A stretch of 64,000 nt of DNA from Flexilinea sp. (GCA_026645735.1 JAPKMT010000010.1:1-64000), one strand, 5' to 3'; shown: positions 54,649 to 62,856, numbered from the stretch's first letter. The notes: generated by a model from the letters alone, not told the origin. Translations and numbers: made by a program.

Positions 54649-56415
54649 TCAATCCTCATTTTGAAGTATCAGATTTGTGATGCAATGATCGTGGACATTG
54701 ATTAATCCATAATCTGTCAATCCCAATTCAGGTACTGTCGGCAGAGAAATGAACGACAGCGTCATGAACGGCGAAGCCATGGTGATACCCAACTCTCGGG
54801 AAGATTCATTCAATTGATTCATCCGTTCCATTACTTCACGAGCTGGAAGGGTGGACATTAAGCCGGCAAGTGGCAGCGGTAGGGCATTGACAATTTGGCC
54901 ATCACAGACAGCCACAAAACCCCCATTTATCTCGCGCAATGTTTTCGCAGCGAACAGCATATCCTGATCATTACATCCAACGACTACGATATTGTGATGA
55001 TCATGAGAGACCGATGAAGCAAGTGCGCCTTTTTTCAGCCCAAAGCCCCTAACTAACGCTGTTGAAACGCGTCCATTCTTGCCATACCGTTCCACAACTG
55101 CAAGTTTTAGAATATCACGATCAGGGGCAGCTTCGATCTGTCCATTTTGAATTTGCATCCATTCATGCTCTTCCCGATTAATGATCTGATCTGGAATGAG
55201 CGCAATAATCCGGCAAAGAGCCCGTTTTCCAGAGGCAGGTATTTGGAAGCTTTCTGCAGAAAGCGAAGCAGAAAGTCTGACAGTCTCAAATAAGTTCGCA
55301 GGATAGAATTTTGATACAGCAGGAAAAGCAATTCCATTTTCTGCAACTAATTTTCCGCCCTTAAAAACTCGAGAGGGTTCTATCTGATAGATATCATCCA
55401 GCAGAACAATGTCAGCGTATCGGCCAGGAGTGAGAGAGCCAAGCATGGATTCAACGTGGAAGTGCTTTGCCGCATTGATGGTTGCCATCTTAATTGCGGC
55501 CAACGGATCCAACCCCAAATTGATGGATTTCTGCATATTAAAGCTGATGTGTCCCTCACGAAAAATGTCATTGACATGTTTATCATCGGTGCAAAACATC
55601 AAATTTTCGATTGGTAATTCGTTTTCTATTACCCCGCGCATTAATTGTTCGGTATTCCGTTCACTGCTCCCTTCGCGTACCAGGGCGCAAATTCCAACTC
55701 GCAGTCTGTCTTTTAATTCTTCAAAAGTGACACATTCATGATCATCGGCAAGATGACCTGCTGCATAGATGTTCAACTCGGCAGGTGATAACCCAATTGC
55801 ATGCCCGTTGCAAATCCTGCGGGATGCAAGTGTGGCGAGGATTTTTTCGAGATACTCTTCACGGATCCCGAGAATTTTTGACGGATCCAGTTCACCCAGA
55901 CTGAGCGTTTCATCTAACTGAAGCAGGGTTTTAACTTCCTCAACTCCTAGAACAGCCCCGGCAGTTTCAAGCCCCGGTGCGGTCGGAACACGGGAAGGAA
56001 CTTCCAGGAAAATCCGGAACGGAAGTTTTTCTGAATCTTTGATTAATGACAGCAGTCCATCGATACCGGCGACATTTGCAATTTCCATGGCATCCACAAA
56101 AAGTGTTGTGGTCCCCCATGGAACGATTACCTCGGAAAGTGCTTCCGGAGTCAGCAAAGTTGTTTCGATGTGGATGTGGGTATCAATAAATCCTGGTACG
56201 GCAAATTGATTCTTTCCGTCAATTCGCAATTTTGCGGGATAACCCTTCGGAGGATTGATCGCTATGATGCGGCTGTTATAGATTGCCAGAGAAGCGGGAT
56301 GAATTTCATTGGTGTAGACATCCACCAAACGAATGTTTTCAAGAACAAGATCAGCTTCCCGTAATCCGCTTGCCGCCTCCAATTCTTTTTTAAATTCTGT
56401 AAGGTCATATTGCAT
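54649..56415 (-). CDS. ade: Adenine deaminase
   Basis: 588-aa amidohydrolase that turns adenine into hypoxanthine. GFIDTHIHIETTLLTPEAL gives the metal HxH, GHAIGLSPAELNIYAAGH, LVREGSSERN, CTDDKHVNDIFREGHI, and the C-terminal GFGLKKGALASSVSHDHHNIVVVG and PLAGLMSTLPA match Ade. The usual DPHEIANV box reads DAMEIANV. First gene of the purine operon; AGAG lies before the ATG. Confidence 0.92.
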   Translation of the reverse strand: MQYDLTEFKKELEAASGLREADLVLENIRLVDVYTNEIHPASLAIYNSRIIAINPPKGYPAKLRIDGKNQFAVPGFIDTHIHIETTLLTPEALSEVIVPWGTTTLFVDAMEIANVAGIDGLLSLIKDSEKLPFRIFLEVPSRVPTAPGLETAGAVLGVEEVKTLLQLDETLSLGELDPSKILGIREEYLEKILATLASRRICNGHAIGLSPAELNIYAAGHLADDHECVTFEELKDRLRVGICALVREGSSERNTEQLMRGVIENELPIENLMFCTDDKHVNDIFREGHISFNMQKSINLGLDPLAAIKMATINAAKHFHVESMLGSLTPGRYADIVLLDDIYQIEPSRVFKGGKLVAENGIAFPAVSKFYPANLFETVRLSASLSAESFQIPASGKRALCRIIALIPDQIINREEHEWMQIQNGQIEAAPDRDILKLAVVERYGKNGRVSTALVRGFGLKKGALASSVSHDHHNIVVVGCNDQDMLFAAKTLREINGGFVAVCDGQIVNALPLPLAGLMSTLPAREVMERMNQLNESSRELGITMASPFMTLSFISLPTVPELGLTDYGLINVHDHCITNLILQNED

Positions 56416-56668
56416 TGTGGATTCTCTTTTTTAATTAGGATACAGGTCTTGATTTAAAAGAAAGCATTATGCGGTGAATTGATCAAAACGAAGGCATATA
56501 GAACGGAAAAAGATATTGATTAAGATTATACACTACCAACAGATTCTTATGGCAGGATTCCCATCGTTTCACTCCTGATTTCAACATTTTAACAGGATCA
56601 GTTTTCTTTATCCTCGCTTTATTTGCACAAAACAGCGAGTTTTCCGTTAATTTTAAGAGAACCTTATA
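56416..56668 (-). promoter_or_regulatory. Upstream region of the purine operon
   Basis: On the minus strand a TATAAT (56525-56530) with no good -35 box is the best promoter candidate, giving a leader of about 100 bases. I looked for a purine riboswitch core and did not find one. Nothing else supported in this stretch. Confidence 0.4.
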
Positions 56669-56697
56669 AAAAAAACAGCCCGGAAGGACTGTTTTTT
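56669..56697 (-). terminator. Terminator of the tRNA-Gly gene
   Basis: Minus strand AAAAAACAGTCC-ttcc-GGGCTGTTTTTTTT, directly after the tRNA 3' end. Confidence 0.88.
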
Positions 56698-56698
56698 G

Positions 56699-56769
56699 AG
56701 CGGGCAACGAGATTCGAACTCGTGTATGTAGCTTGGAAGGCTACCGTTCTGCCACTGAACAATGCCCGC
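56699..56769 (-). tRNA. tRNA-Gly(UCC)
   Basis: 71-nt cloverleaf: acceptor GCGGGCA/TGCCCGC, D stem GTTC/GAAC, anticodon stem GTAGC/GCTAC with loop CTTCCAA (anticodon TCC), T stem ACGAG/CTCGT with loop TTCGAAT, discriminator T. CCA is not encoded. Single gene with its own terminator, upstream of the purine operon on the same strand. Confidence 0.97.
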
Positions 56770-57067
56770 GTATGGTAGTTCATTCAACAGCCTATCCTGT
56801 AATATTACTTTTTTTTCTGGCTGTTTTTATTGAACGGCTATTATTTTATCACAACATTTTATTTTATTGCAATAGATTGAAGAAATTCTTCAAGAAAACC
56901 GGGACAAAATATCCTAGTCGGAAACCCGTAATTCGAAATGCAAACCGATCTTTCGAATCGAGTGTGGATAATTAGGAATGTTATCAAAAATTGAAACAGC
57001 GAGATGAATCTTAATTTGTCTCTCTCTTGAGAATTTCCAAGTATTTCGTTACGGATGTATCATCCGA

Positions 57068-58546
57068 TCAGCCAATCTTCCGGATCGTGTCGTCCAGTTC
57101 TGTAAAATCTACATCTAACAACCTGGGCTGATCCAGATGGAGCGCATTCACCTTCCCGTTGCTGCCGATTAAAAATGTCACCAATCCTTTTGGAATATAC
57201 GGATCACGCCAGATGATCCGGAAAGTATCGTAATGCCAGTGTTCCATATCGGCTGTAAAAGCCGGTGTGTGCGAAAAGCGCAGTACCAGCTTGCTGTTTT
57301 CTTGTTTTACGGATAACTCTCCATAAGCGCTGTCCTGATAAATTCCTGCATATCGATCCAAGGTAAGTGACGGACTGGTATTCGGGATTTTTTCAGGTAC
57401 AGGTAGTTGTTTATTGGATTCCGGGTCTTTTTTCCATGCTTCAACCCAGTCAACTGGTTCCAATCCTGCAAGCATGTCCAACACTGTATAAAGCGTGCTG
57501 TAATACGTCCTTCGATCTTCACTGTTGGTCAGAACAACCACGCCGCTGTTGATTTCAGGCAGCATCTCCATGCGTCCGCGCATACCATCCACGCCTCCGG
57601 AATGACCGACGCTTTTCATTCCGCAATAATCCTGTACCCGCCATCCCAATCCAAACGTTGGAAATGTCGACCGCATTCGCGGATGAATCAGCGTTTCTTC
57701 CTGTGATTGGGTATATAACATATGCGGTTTATGCAGAAAATCAATGGATTCCGGAGATAAAATGCTACGGTTTTCGAATGAACCGTGATTGAGGAACATC
57801 AGCAGATATTGCGCCAGATCGCGCGAGGTGGAGTGAACCGATGCTGCCGGTCCGACGTTGTCATGATCCCGATACGGGATGATGGATAATTTGCCGTCAA
57901 TCATGGCATGCGGTGTAGCGATGTTTCCGATGCCGGATGATCGCAAAGAGGCAATATTGGGAAAGGTACGCAGCATCTGTAACGGGGAAAATAAATTTTG
58001 CGACACGAAATCATCCCAGGTTTGTCCGGTTATTGCCTGAATGACCAGCCCTGCCGCCAGAAAACACACATTCTGGTACGCCTGCTTGCTTCGGAAACTG
58101 CTGACCGGGCGAAGAAATCGCAGCCTTCGGATGACCTCCGCTCTTGAATAATCGGAACCATACCAGAGCGTCCCTGCGCTTTCACTTCTTAAACCGCAGT
58201 TATGGATCAGCAGATCAAGAACGCGTATTTCTTTCGATGCAAAATCATCATAAAGCCGAAATTCGGGAAGATATTTACTTACAGAGTCTTCCCAATCAAA
58301 CGCTTTTTGTTCGTGTAATATTGCCAATGATGCTGATACAGTCGATTTCGACATCGATGCGATTGCGTAGGAGGTTTGATCATCAACCGATTCGTTTTTT
58401 CCAAGCGTAAGGGTGCCGAATCCCTCTGAAAAAACAACCTCTCCTTTTTGTATCACAGTGACAGAAACAGCCGGTGTTGAAAAGATCTGCATGGCACACG
58501 AAATTATTTCTCTCAGTCTGTTCGCATTAAACGTATTCATTTGCAT
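57068..58546 (-). CDS. Serine beta-lactamase-fold hydrolase (class C-like esterase/peptidase)
   Basis: About 492 aa from the ATG at 58546; the ORF track starts at a TTG 36 bases upstream. SxxK is seen as ASMSKS, the Tyr motif as AYQNVCFLAAG and the third motif as GHSGGVDG. A C-terminal domain (about 130 residues, TLDRYAGIYQDSAYGELSV) is the lipocalin-like DUF often attached to such enzymes. No signal peptide, so probably cytoplasmic esterase or peptidase rather than a drug-resistance enzyme. Confidence 0.87.
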   Translation of the reverse strand: MQMNTFNANRLREIISCAMQIFSTPAVSVTVIQKGEVVFSEGFGTLTLGKNESVDDQTSYAIASMSKSTVSASLAILHEQKAFDWEDSVSKYLPEFRLYDDFASKEIRVLDLLIHNCGLRSESAGTLWYGSDYSRAEVIRRLRFLRPVSSFRSKQAYQNVCFLAAGLVIQAITGQTWDDFVSQNLFSPLQMLRTFPNIASLRSSGIGNIATPHAMIDGKLSIIPYRDHDNVGPAASVHSTSRDLAQYLLMFLNHGSFENRSILSPESIDFLHKPHMLYTQSQEETLIHPRMRSTFPTFGLGWRVQDYCGMKSVGHSGGVDGMRGRMEMLPEINSGVVVLTNSEDRRTYYSTLYTVLDMLAGLEPVDWVEAWKKDPESNKQLPVPEKIPNTSPSLTLDRYAGIYQDSAYGELSVKQENSKLVLRFSHTPAFTADMEHWHYDTFRIIWRDPYIPKGLVTFLIGSNGKVNALHLDQPRLLDVDFTELDDTIRKIG

Positions 58547-58630
58547 TCGATCCCCTGGTTCTATTTTTATCTTCGTTTTCAAACGATTCTATTTTAAACC
58601 GAATTTTATTTCTTCTCTTCACCTTTTTGT

Positions 58631-58715
58631 CAGCGATTCGAAGTATGGGAAAAAACACCACAACAACATATTTTCTCTCGCTAATCGAAAAGCATGTCCA
58701 TATTTCGAATTACTG
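58631..58715. repeat. Hairpin MITE-like element, copy E13 (internal deletion)
   Basis: 85-bp copy with clear ends CAGCGATTCGAAGTATGGG and CCATATTTCGAATTACTG. The left stem arm is missing; only the right arm (AAACACCACAACAAC) and long spacer remain, a simple deletion derivative. Confidence 0.78.
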
Positions 58716-58720
58716 TGTCT

Positions 58721-58758
58721 TTATCAAAAACTTATAGTTTTTCAGTATAATTCGTTCC
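58721..58758 (+). promoter_or_regulatory. Promoter of rsmG, apparently leaderless
   Basis: TATAAT (58746-58751) ends seven bases before the ATG at 58759 and no Shine-Dalgarno is present; a TTATCA at 58721-58726 lies 19 bases upstream as a possible -35. Confidence 0.6.
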
Positions 58759-59472
58759 ATGGAAAATTGGGTGAAGTATACAGATGAATATCTTAATATA
58801 ACTATCTCTGAATCACAACAGGAACAATTTGCCATTTACGAAAAACTATTGCTTGAATGGAACGAAAAATTTAATCTGACAGCAGTCCGAGATGTGGAAG
58901 GAATTCGCATCAAACATTTTTTCGATTCATTAACCTGTACAAAAGCGCTCGGCAATCTGAATGGAAAATCTCTGGTGGATGTCGGTACTGGTGCAGGGCT
59001 TCCGGGAATTCCTCTGAAAATCATTTATCCTGAAATGTCGCTTGTGTTGGTAGATGCAACCGGAAAAAAAGTAAACTTCTGCCAACATGTAATCCAAACT
59101 TTAGGTTTGAAAAATTCTATGGCGATTCAAGCTCGCTCTGAAGAAATGGGATTGACAAGAGAACATCGGGAACGCTATGATGTGGCTGTAGCCCGAGCGG
59201 TGGCAAGGTTGCCGATCTTATGTGAATACCTTCTTCCACTGGTCAAGATCGGAGGTGTGATACTCGCCCAAAAGGGAGAAACGGCTGCTGAAGAGTTGGC
59301 TCAATCGAAAAAAGCCATCAAAATGATGGGAGGAAAAAATCAAAACATTCTCTCTGTTTCCCTGCCAATATTTGAGGATCGCCGTTACCTGATTTTGATT
59401 GAAAAAGCTACCTCTACGCCTGCGAATTATCCCCGAAGAGCGGGAATACCTTCCCAAAAACCTATCCAATAG
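58759..59472 (+). CDS. rsmG: 16S rRNA (guanine527-N7)-methyltransferase
   Basis: 237-aa RsmG. LVDVGTGAGLPGIPLKIIYPE is the SAM site; NEKFNLTAVRD, HFFDSLT and VARAVARLPILCEYLLPLVK are conserved. Methylates G527 in the 530 loop; loss gives low-level streptomycin resistance in other bacteria. Usually near gid/parA; here it stands alone, convergent with recF, with element E14 in between. Confidence 0.95.
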   Translation: MENWVKYTDEYLNITISESQQEQFAIYEKLLLEWNEKFNLTAVRDVEGIRIKHFFDSLTCTKALGNLNGKSLVDVGTGAGLPGIPLKIIYPEMSLVLVDATGKKVNFCQHVIQTLGLKNSMAIQARSEEMGLTREHRERYDVAVARAVARLPILCEYLLPLVKIGGVILAQKGETAAEELAQSKKAIKMMGGKNQNILSVSLPIFEDRRYLILIEKATSTPANYPRRAGIPSQKPIQ

Positions 59473-59482
59473 GGTTTTTCAG

Positions 59483-59605
59483 CTGTAATTCGTAATATGA
59501 AAAGAATTTTTTGTTGTTGTATTGTTTTTGCGCTTTGAGCAAAAACAATACAACAACATTTTTTTTCTTTCAATTCGAATGGCTTATCCAAATTTTGAAT
59601 AGCTG
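59483..59605. repeat. Hairpin MITE-like element, copy E14 (forward)
   Basis: 123-bp copy starting CTGTAATTCGTAATATG and ending CAAATTTTGAATAGCTG. Stem GTTGTTGTATTGTTTTTGC is perfectly matched by GCAAAAACAATACAACAAC (A-T where E15 has G-C). It begins 11 bases after the rsmG stop and is the only hairpin between the convergent rsmG and recF, so it may act as their terminator. Confidence 0.83.
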
Positions 59606-59660
59606 ACGAATTTCCTTTTATTTTTGAATTCTGGCATATCTCCTGATTTTGCCTGAAACA

Positions 59661-60863
59661 CTATTTTTGGATTGTTCCGCCAGCGACATTCCAGACAATA
59701 TGGTTTTTAATGAAAGACTCTGTAAAATGGCTGAGATCGGATGTTGTTAAAATACCCTGTCTGCAAGTATTCAGCCAATCCTGTAAATCATTCCGGCGCT
59801 GTTGATCCAGTTCTGCAAGGGTTTCATCCAGCAGTAGAAGCGGATGAACACCAAGTTTGTCTTTCATCCAATTAATTTCAGCTAATTTTAATGAGATCAA
59901 AGCTGTTCGTATTTGTCCGCGCGATCCATATGTACCGATGTCAATATCATTCCCGATAATACGGAAATCATCGCGATGCGGGCCAATGGTTGATATTCCT
60001 CGTTCAATTTCCTGGTTTCGGATTGAATTCAACCGCATACGAAATCCAGTTTGAATTTCATCTGGTTTATTGATCAATCGATCTTGCCGATCCGACCATG
60101 AATAAGCGATTGAGTCCCTCTTTACCGAGTCATATGCCGGATCGTATGATGGCTGATAATTGAGGAACAAATTTTCCACATTTGCTGTCAGTTTTCTATG
60201 AGCTTCCTGAGCAAGCTTTTCCAATGTATGCAGCGCATGAATTCTATGATAAATAATGAATGATGCTCTTTTCGACATTATTTCATCCCAGTAATCCAAT
60301 TGTTGCGGATCAGCTTTTCTTTCACCTAAAAGCTTCAACAATGCATTCCGTTGTGAAATGATCTGATTATATTCTGTTAAGGCTTGCGCATAACCGGGTA
60401 TTGATTGTGACAGAGTGATATTCAGATAACGTCTTCTCTCGTGAGGGCTTCCTTCCAGAATGGCGGTCATTTGAGGAATCAATAAAACAGCCGGGAAAAA
60501 TCCAACTGTTTTTTGCGCACTGGTTTTAACATTATCCAGCAGGATTTCTTTTCGGACATGTTTGTTCAGACTGTTTGTTTCCTGAATAATTCTGATTTCA
60601 AGTTTGTGATCGGTTTCTGATTTCTGAAATTGAGCGACAATTCTGGCAACCGCAATCGGTTCTTTCATTGATTCAAACCGGATTAATTGTCGATCATTTT
60701 CAGCCAACAGCGATGAGAATGTGGCGCAATAAAACAGCGCTTCCAGAATCGTTGTTTTCCCTTGCGCATTCCCGCCGGATAACAACAGAATTCCACTCGG
60801 GATTTCTGTTTCCAGATGTTGGTAAGATCGAAAATTGGTGAGTGATAATTTGGTCAGAAACAT
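59661..60863 (-). CDS. recF: DNA replication and repair protein RecF
   Basis: 400-aa SMC-like ATPase loading RecA at gaps. Walker A SGGNAQGKTTILEALFY, the TKLSLTNFRSYQHLE start, SPHERRRYLN, IGPHRDDF and LLLLDETLAELDQQRR (Walker B) are typical RecF. It follows def with 17 bases spacing, away from the dnaA-dnaN-gyrB cluster where recF usually lies. Confidence 0.95.
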   Translation of the reverse strand: MFLTKLSLTNFRSYQHLETEIPSGILLLSGGNAQGKTTILEALFYCATFSSLLAENDRQLIRFESMKEPIAVARIVAQFQKSETDHKLEIRIIQETNSLNKHVRKEILLDNVKTSAQKTVGFFPAVLLIPQMTAILEGSPHERRRYLNITLSQSIPGYAQALTEYNQIISQRNALLKLLGERKADPQQLDYWDEIMSKRASFIIYHRIHALHTLEKLAQEAHRKLTANVENLFLNYQPSYDPAYDSVKRDSIAYSWSDRQDRLINKPDEIQTGFRMRLNSIRNQEIERGISTIGPHRDDFRIIGNDIDIGTYGSRGQIRTALISLKLAEINWMKDKLGVHPLLLLDETLAELDQQRRNDLQDWLNTCRQGILTTSDLSHFTESFIKNHIVWNVAGGTIQK

Positions 60864-60880
60864 ACGATCGATAGTAGATA

Positions 60881-61429
60881 TCAGACCAGTGTCTCTGACT
60901 CAGAGGTCCTGTCTGAAGGGGCAGCTTCCTCGTCTTCCGTTTCTTCCTGATTGATCTCACGAACATTTGTGGCACGATCCACGTAACAAATCCCGTCCAA
61001 ATGGTCTATCTCATGCTGGAATATCCTTGCCAACCAGCCACTGGCTGAAATCGTGGTGGGACGGCCATAGATGCTAAGTGCTTTAATTCGAACGGATTGC
61101 GCCCTTTCCACTTCCCCGACCAGGCCTTTTATCGAAAGGCATCCTTCTTGTGCCATAACTGTTTCTTCGGAACGCCATACAATTTCCGGATTGATCAGTT
61201 TGTAAACTTTTTTTTCAGCTCCCTCAGTCGCTTCATCTTCGTAATTCTCGACAACAATCAGACGAATCGATTCACCGATCTGGGGCGCTGCCAGCCCAAC
61301 TCCAAAACTGTCACGCATCGTTTCCAGCATATCGTTCGCCAAAATTCGGATTTCGTTATCAACTTTCGCAATTTTATGGGCTTTTCTTCGTAAAATTGGA
61401 TCCCCGAGCTGGACAATGTCTAAAATCAT
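60881..61429 (-). CDS. def: Peptide deformylase
   Basis: 182-aa iron enzyme removing N-formyl groups from nascent proteins. All three motifs are present: GVGLAAPQIG, EGCLSIKG, and QHEIDHLDGI with the metal histidines. An acidic C-terminal tail (ETEDEEAAPSDRTSESETLV) is an addition to the core. Co-transcribed with recF. Confidence 0.95.
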   Translation of the reverse strand: MILDIVQLGDPILRRKAHKIAKVDNEIRILANDMLETMRDSFGVGLAAPQIGESIRLIVVENYEDEATEGAEKKVYKLINPEIVWRSEETVMAQEGCLSIKGLVGEVERAQSVRIKALSIYGRPTTISASGWLARIFQHEIDHLDGICYVDRATNVREINQEETEDEEAAPSDRTSESETLV

Positions 61430-61487
61430 TCTAAAAACTCTCCTGTTAAATCTACATTCTAATTCTTAATAAAGCATCTATTTTATA

Positions 61488-61610
61488 CAGCGATTCGAAA
61501 TATGGGGAGAATTATTTGTTGTTGTGTTGTTTTTGCGCTTCGCGCAAAAACAACACAACAACAAGTTTTCTCTTTTTTCTCAAATGGCTTTTCCAAAATT
61601 CGAATTACAG
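61488..61610. repeat. Hairpin MITE-like element, copy E15 (forward, best preserved)
   Basis: 123-bp copy: CAGCGATTCGAAATATGG ... TTCGAATTACAG, with perfectly matched stem GTTGTTGTGTTGTTTTTGCG and loop TTC. Flanking 9-mers tattttata (61479-61487) and ttttttata (61611-61619) match 8/9. It can serve as family reference. It lies in the 346-base gap between def and the PH-domain gene. Confidence 0.9.
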
Positions 61611-61661
61611 TTTTTTATAAAATATTCTTGCTTAATTTTACCTTAGCCAAAGTTGTCTTTT

Positions 61662-61678
61662 GGATCAGAGCCTGATCC
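61662..61678 (-). terminator. Candidate hairpin after the PH-domain gene
   Basis: GGATCAG-agc-CTGATCC, a 7-bp perfect stem about 100 bases downstream of the gene stop at 61776; no clear T-run follows on the minus strand. Confidence 0.35.
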
Positions 61679-61775
61679 TTATGACCATCGAAAAAATCAT
61701 GATACCTGACTTGAATGGATGAAGGCTTATTTCTTATGGTTTAATTTGATGTAGGAACGGCCTGCTGCCTGTGGA

Positions 61776-62675
61776 TTAATAGGTTGGATCTCTATTTTCA
61801 TCTGTTTTTAAATCTGTTTGGCTGGTTGACTGTTTTAGAGCAGAAACAAGTTCATGGATAAAAAATTGTTGTTTGTCAGTTTCCATTTTTTTTTGAAGTT
61901 TCTCGTATTCTTCTACTCTCCGCAGAATGAATTGTTGAACTTTTTCCGGTTGAGGAACAAAATCAAAATCAACTTCCGATTCTCCTACGACGATTACAAG
62001 CGTTCCGAAATTTAATAACAACTGTATGATGCCCTTTTTTCGGAAACGGACGCTTTGAATTTTTCCCATCATCGCAATGTTGATTTCCTTTTTTGCAAAA
62101 GGTTTCTTATTGATATCCTTTACACTGTCTGGCTCTATGATGTACAGATCATTGATCCAATCAAAAAAGCTGTACGTAATCCACAGAAACATGCAAAACA
62201 TCACAACAAGGCTGATCGGAACGATGCCAGGATAAGCGATAATTGGCCATTGGCCTTCTTTACCTGCAATCAGGAAGATAAAAAAAATCAGGAATATAAG
62301 GAAAGGTCGATAAGCCAGATTGGCAAAAAAAGCCCAATGAGCGCGATAGACAATTTTTTCTGGTAATTCGTCCACAACCTGTTTACGGGGGGCATTCGGA
62401 GAAGAAACCTGATTTTTTTCAGATCGAACAATCACTGATTGGTCTATTGGTGTTTTTCTCCATCTTAACCAAATACGGATGGCATAGATGAAAAATCCGA
62501 TGATTGCAACGCTGGCAATAACAGGAGCTGCCGTAATTCTGTAAAATAGAATCCAGCAGAGTAACAGGCAGATTGCCAAAAGGATCATCCCTTTCAGCAA
62601 CTGAATTATCAATATTCGTAAATGATAAAGTTCCGAATACTGAATCGAATCATTTTTTTCCTGTGTTTTGGCCAT
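61776..62675 (-). CDS. Membrane protein with bacterial PH-like domain
   Basis: 299-aa protein. Start moved to the ATG at 62675 (MAKTQEKN) with AAGGA upstream; the ORF track starts at a TTG. Two pairs of helices (about residues 30-75 and 115-165) are followed by a ~80-residue soluble domain (LYIIEPDSVKDIN...IQSVRFRKKGIIQLLLNFGTLVIVVG) resembling bPH2 domains, and a Gln/Lys-rich tail. Function unknown. Confidence 0.78.
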   Translation of the reverse strand: MAKTQEKNDSIQYSELYHLRILIIQLLKGMILLAICLLLCWILFYRITAAPVIASVAIIGFFIYAIRIWLRWRKTPIDQSVIVRSEKNQVSSPNAPRKQVVDELPEKIVYRAHWAFFANLAYRPFLIFLIFFIFLIAGKEGQWPIIAYPGIVPISLVVMFCMFLWITYSFFDWINDLYIIEPDSVKDINKKPFAKKEINIAMMGKIQSVRFRKKGIIQLLLNFGTLVIVVGESEVDFDFVPQPEKVQQFILRRVEEYEKLQKKMETDKQQFFIHELVSALKQSTSQTDLKTDENRDPTY

Positions 62676-62734
62676 CAAATATGTAATCCTTGTTAACAAT
62701 AAGTATATCTTATGTAACTGTTATTACATTAATC

Positions 62735-62856
62735 TAGCGATTCGAAATATGGATTATATTTTCGAATAAAAAGAGAAAATTTGTTGTTCTTATGGTTTTG
62801 CACGGAGCGCAAAACCATAAGAACAACAAGGATTCTTTTGATATTTCAAATCGTTA
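62735..62856. repeat. Hairpin MITE-like element, copy E16 (reverse)
   Basis: 122-bp copy, TAGCGATTCGAAATATGG to GATATTTCAAATCGTTA, stem GTTGTTCTTATGGTTTTGC matched by GCAAAACCATAAGAACAAC as in E3. Flanking 9-mers acattaatc and aatttaacc match 6/9. Left spacer long. Lies between the PH-domain gene and clpB. Confidence 0.83.

Noticed and set aside
56416-56530. Purine riboswitch upstream of adenine deaminase
   Set aside because: No paired three-helix core with conserved junction bases could be found by eye in the ~100-base leader.
56934-56965. GTAATTCGAAATGC and TCTTTCGAATCG near 56930-56965 as a further mobile element
   Set aside because: The two motifs are only ~15 bases apart with no stem or flanking duplication; chance similarity in AT-rich DNA cannot be excluded.
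122-62856. Repeat family as a CRISPR array, integron attC sites or REP/RAYT elements
   Set aside because: Copies are kilobases apart, have no spacers of constant length between them, and show 9-bp target duplications; REP elements do not create such duplications.
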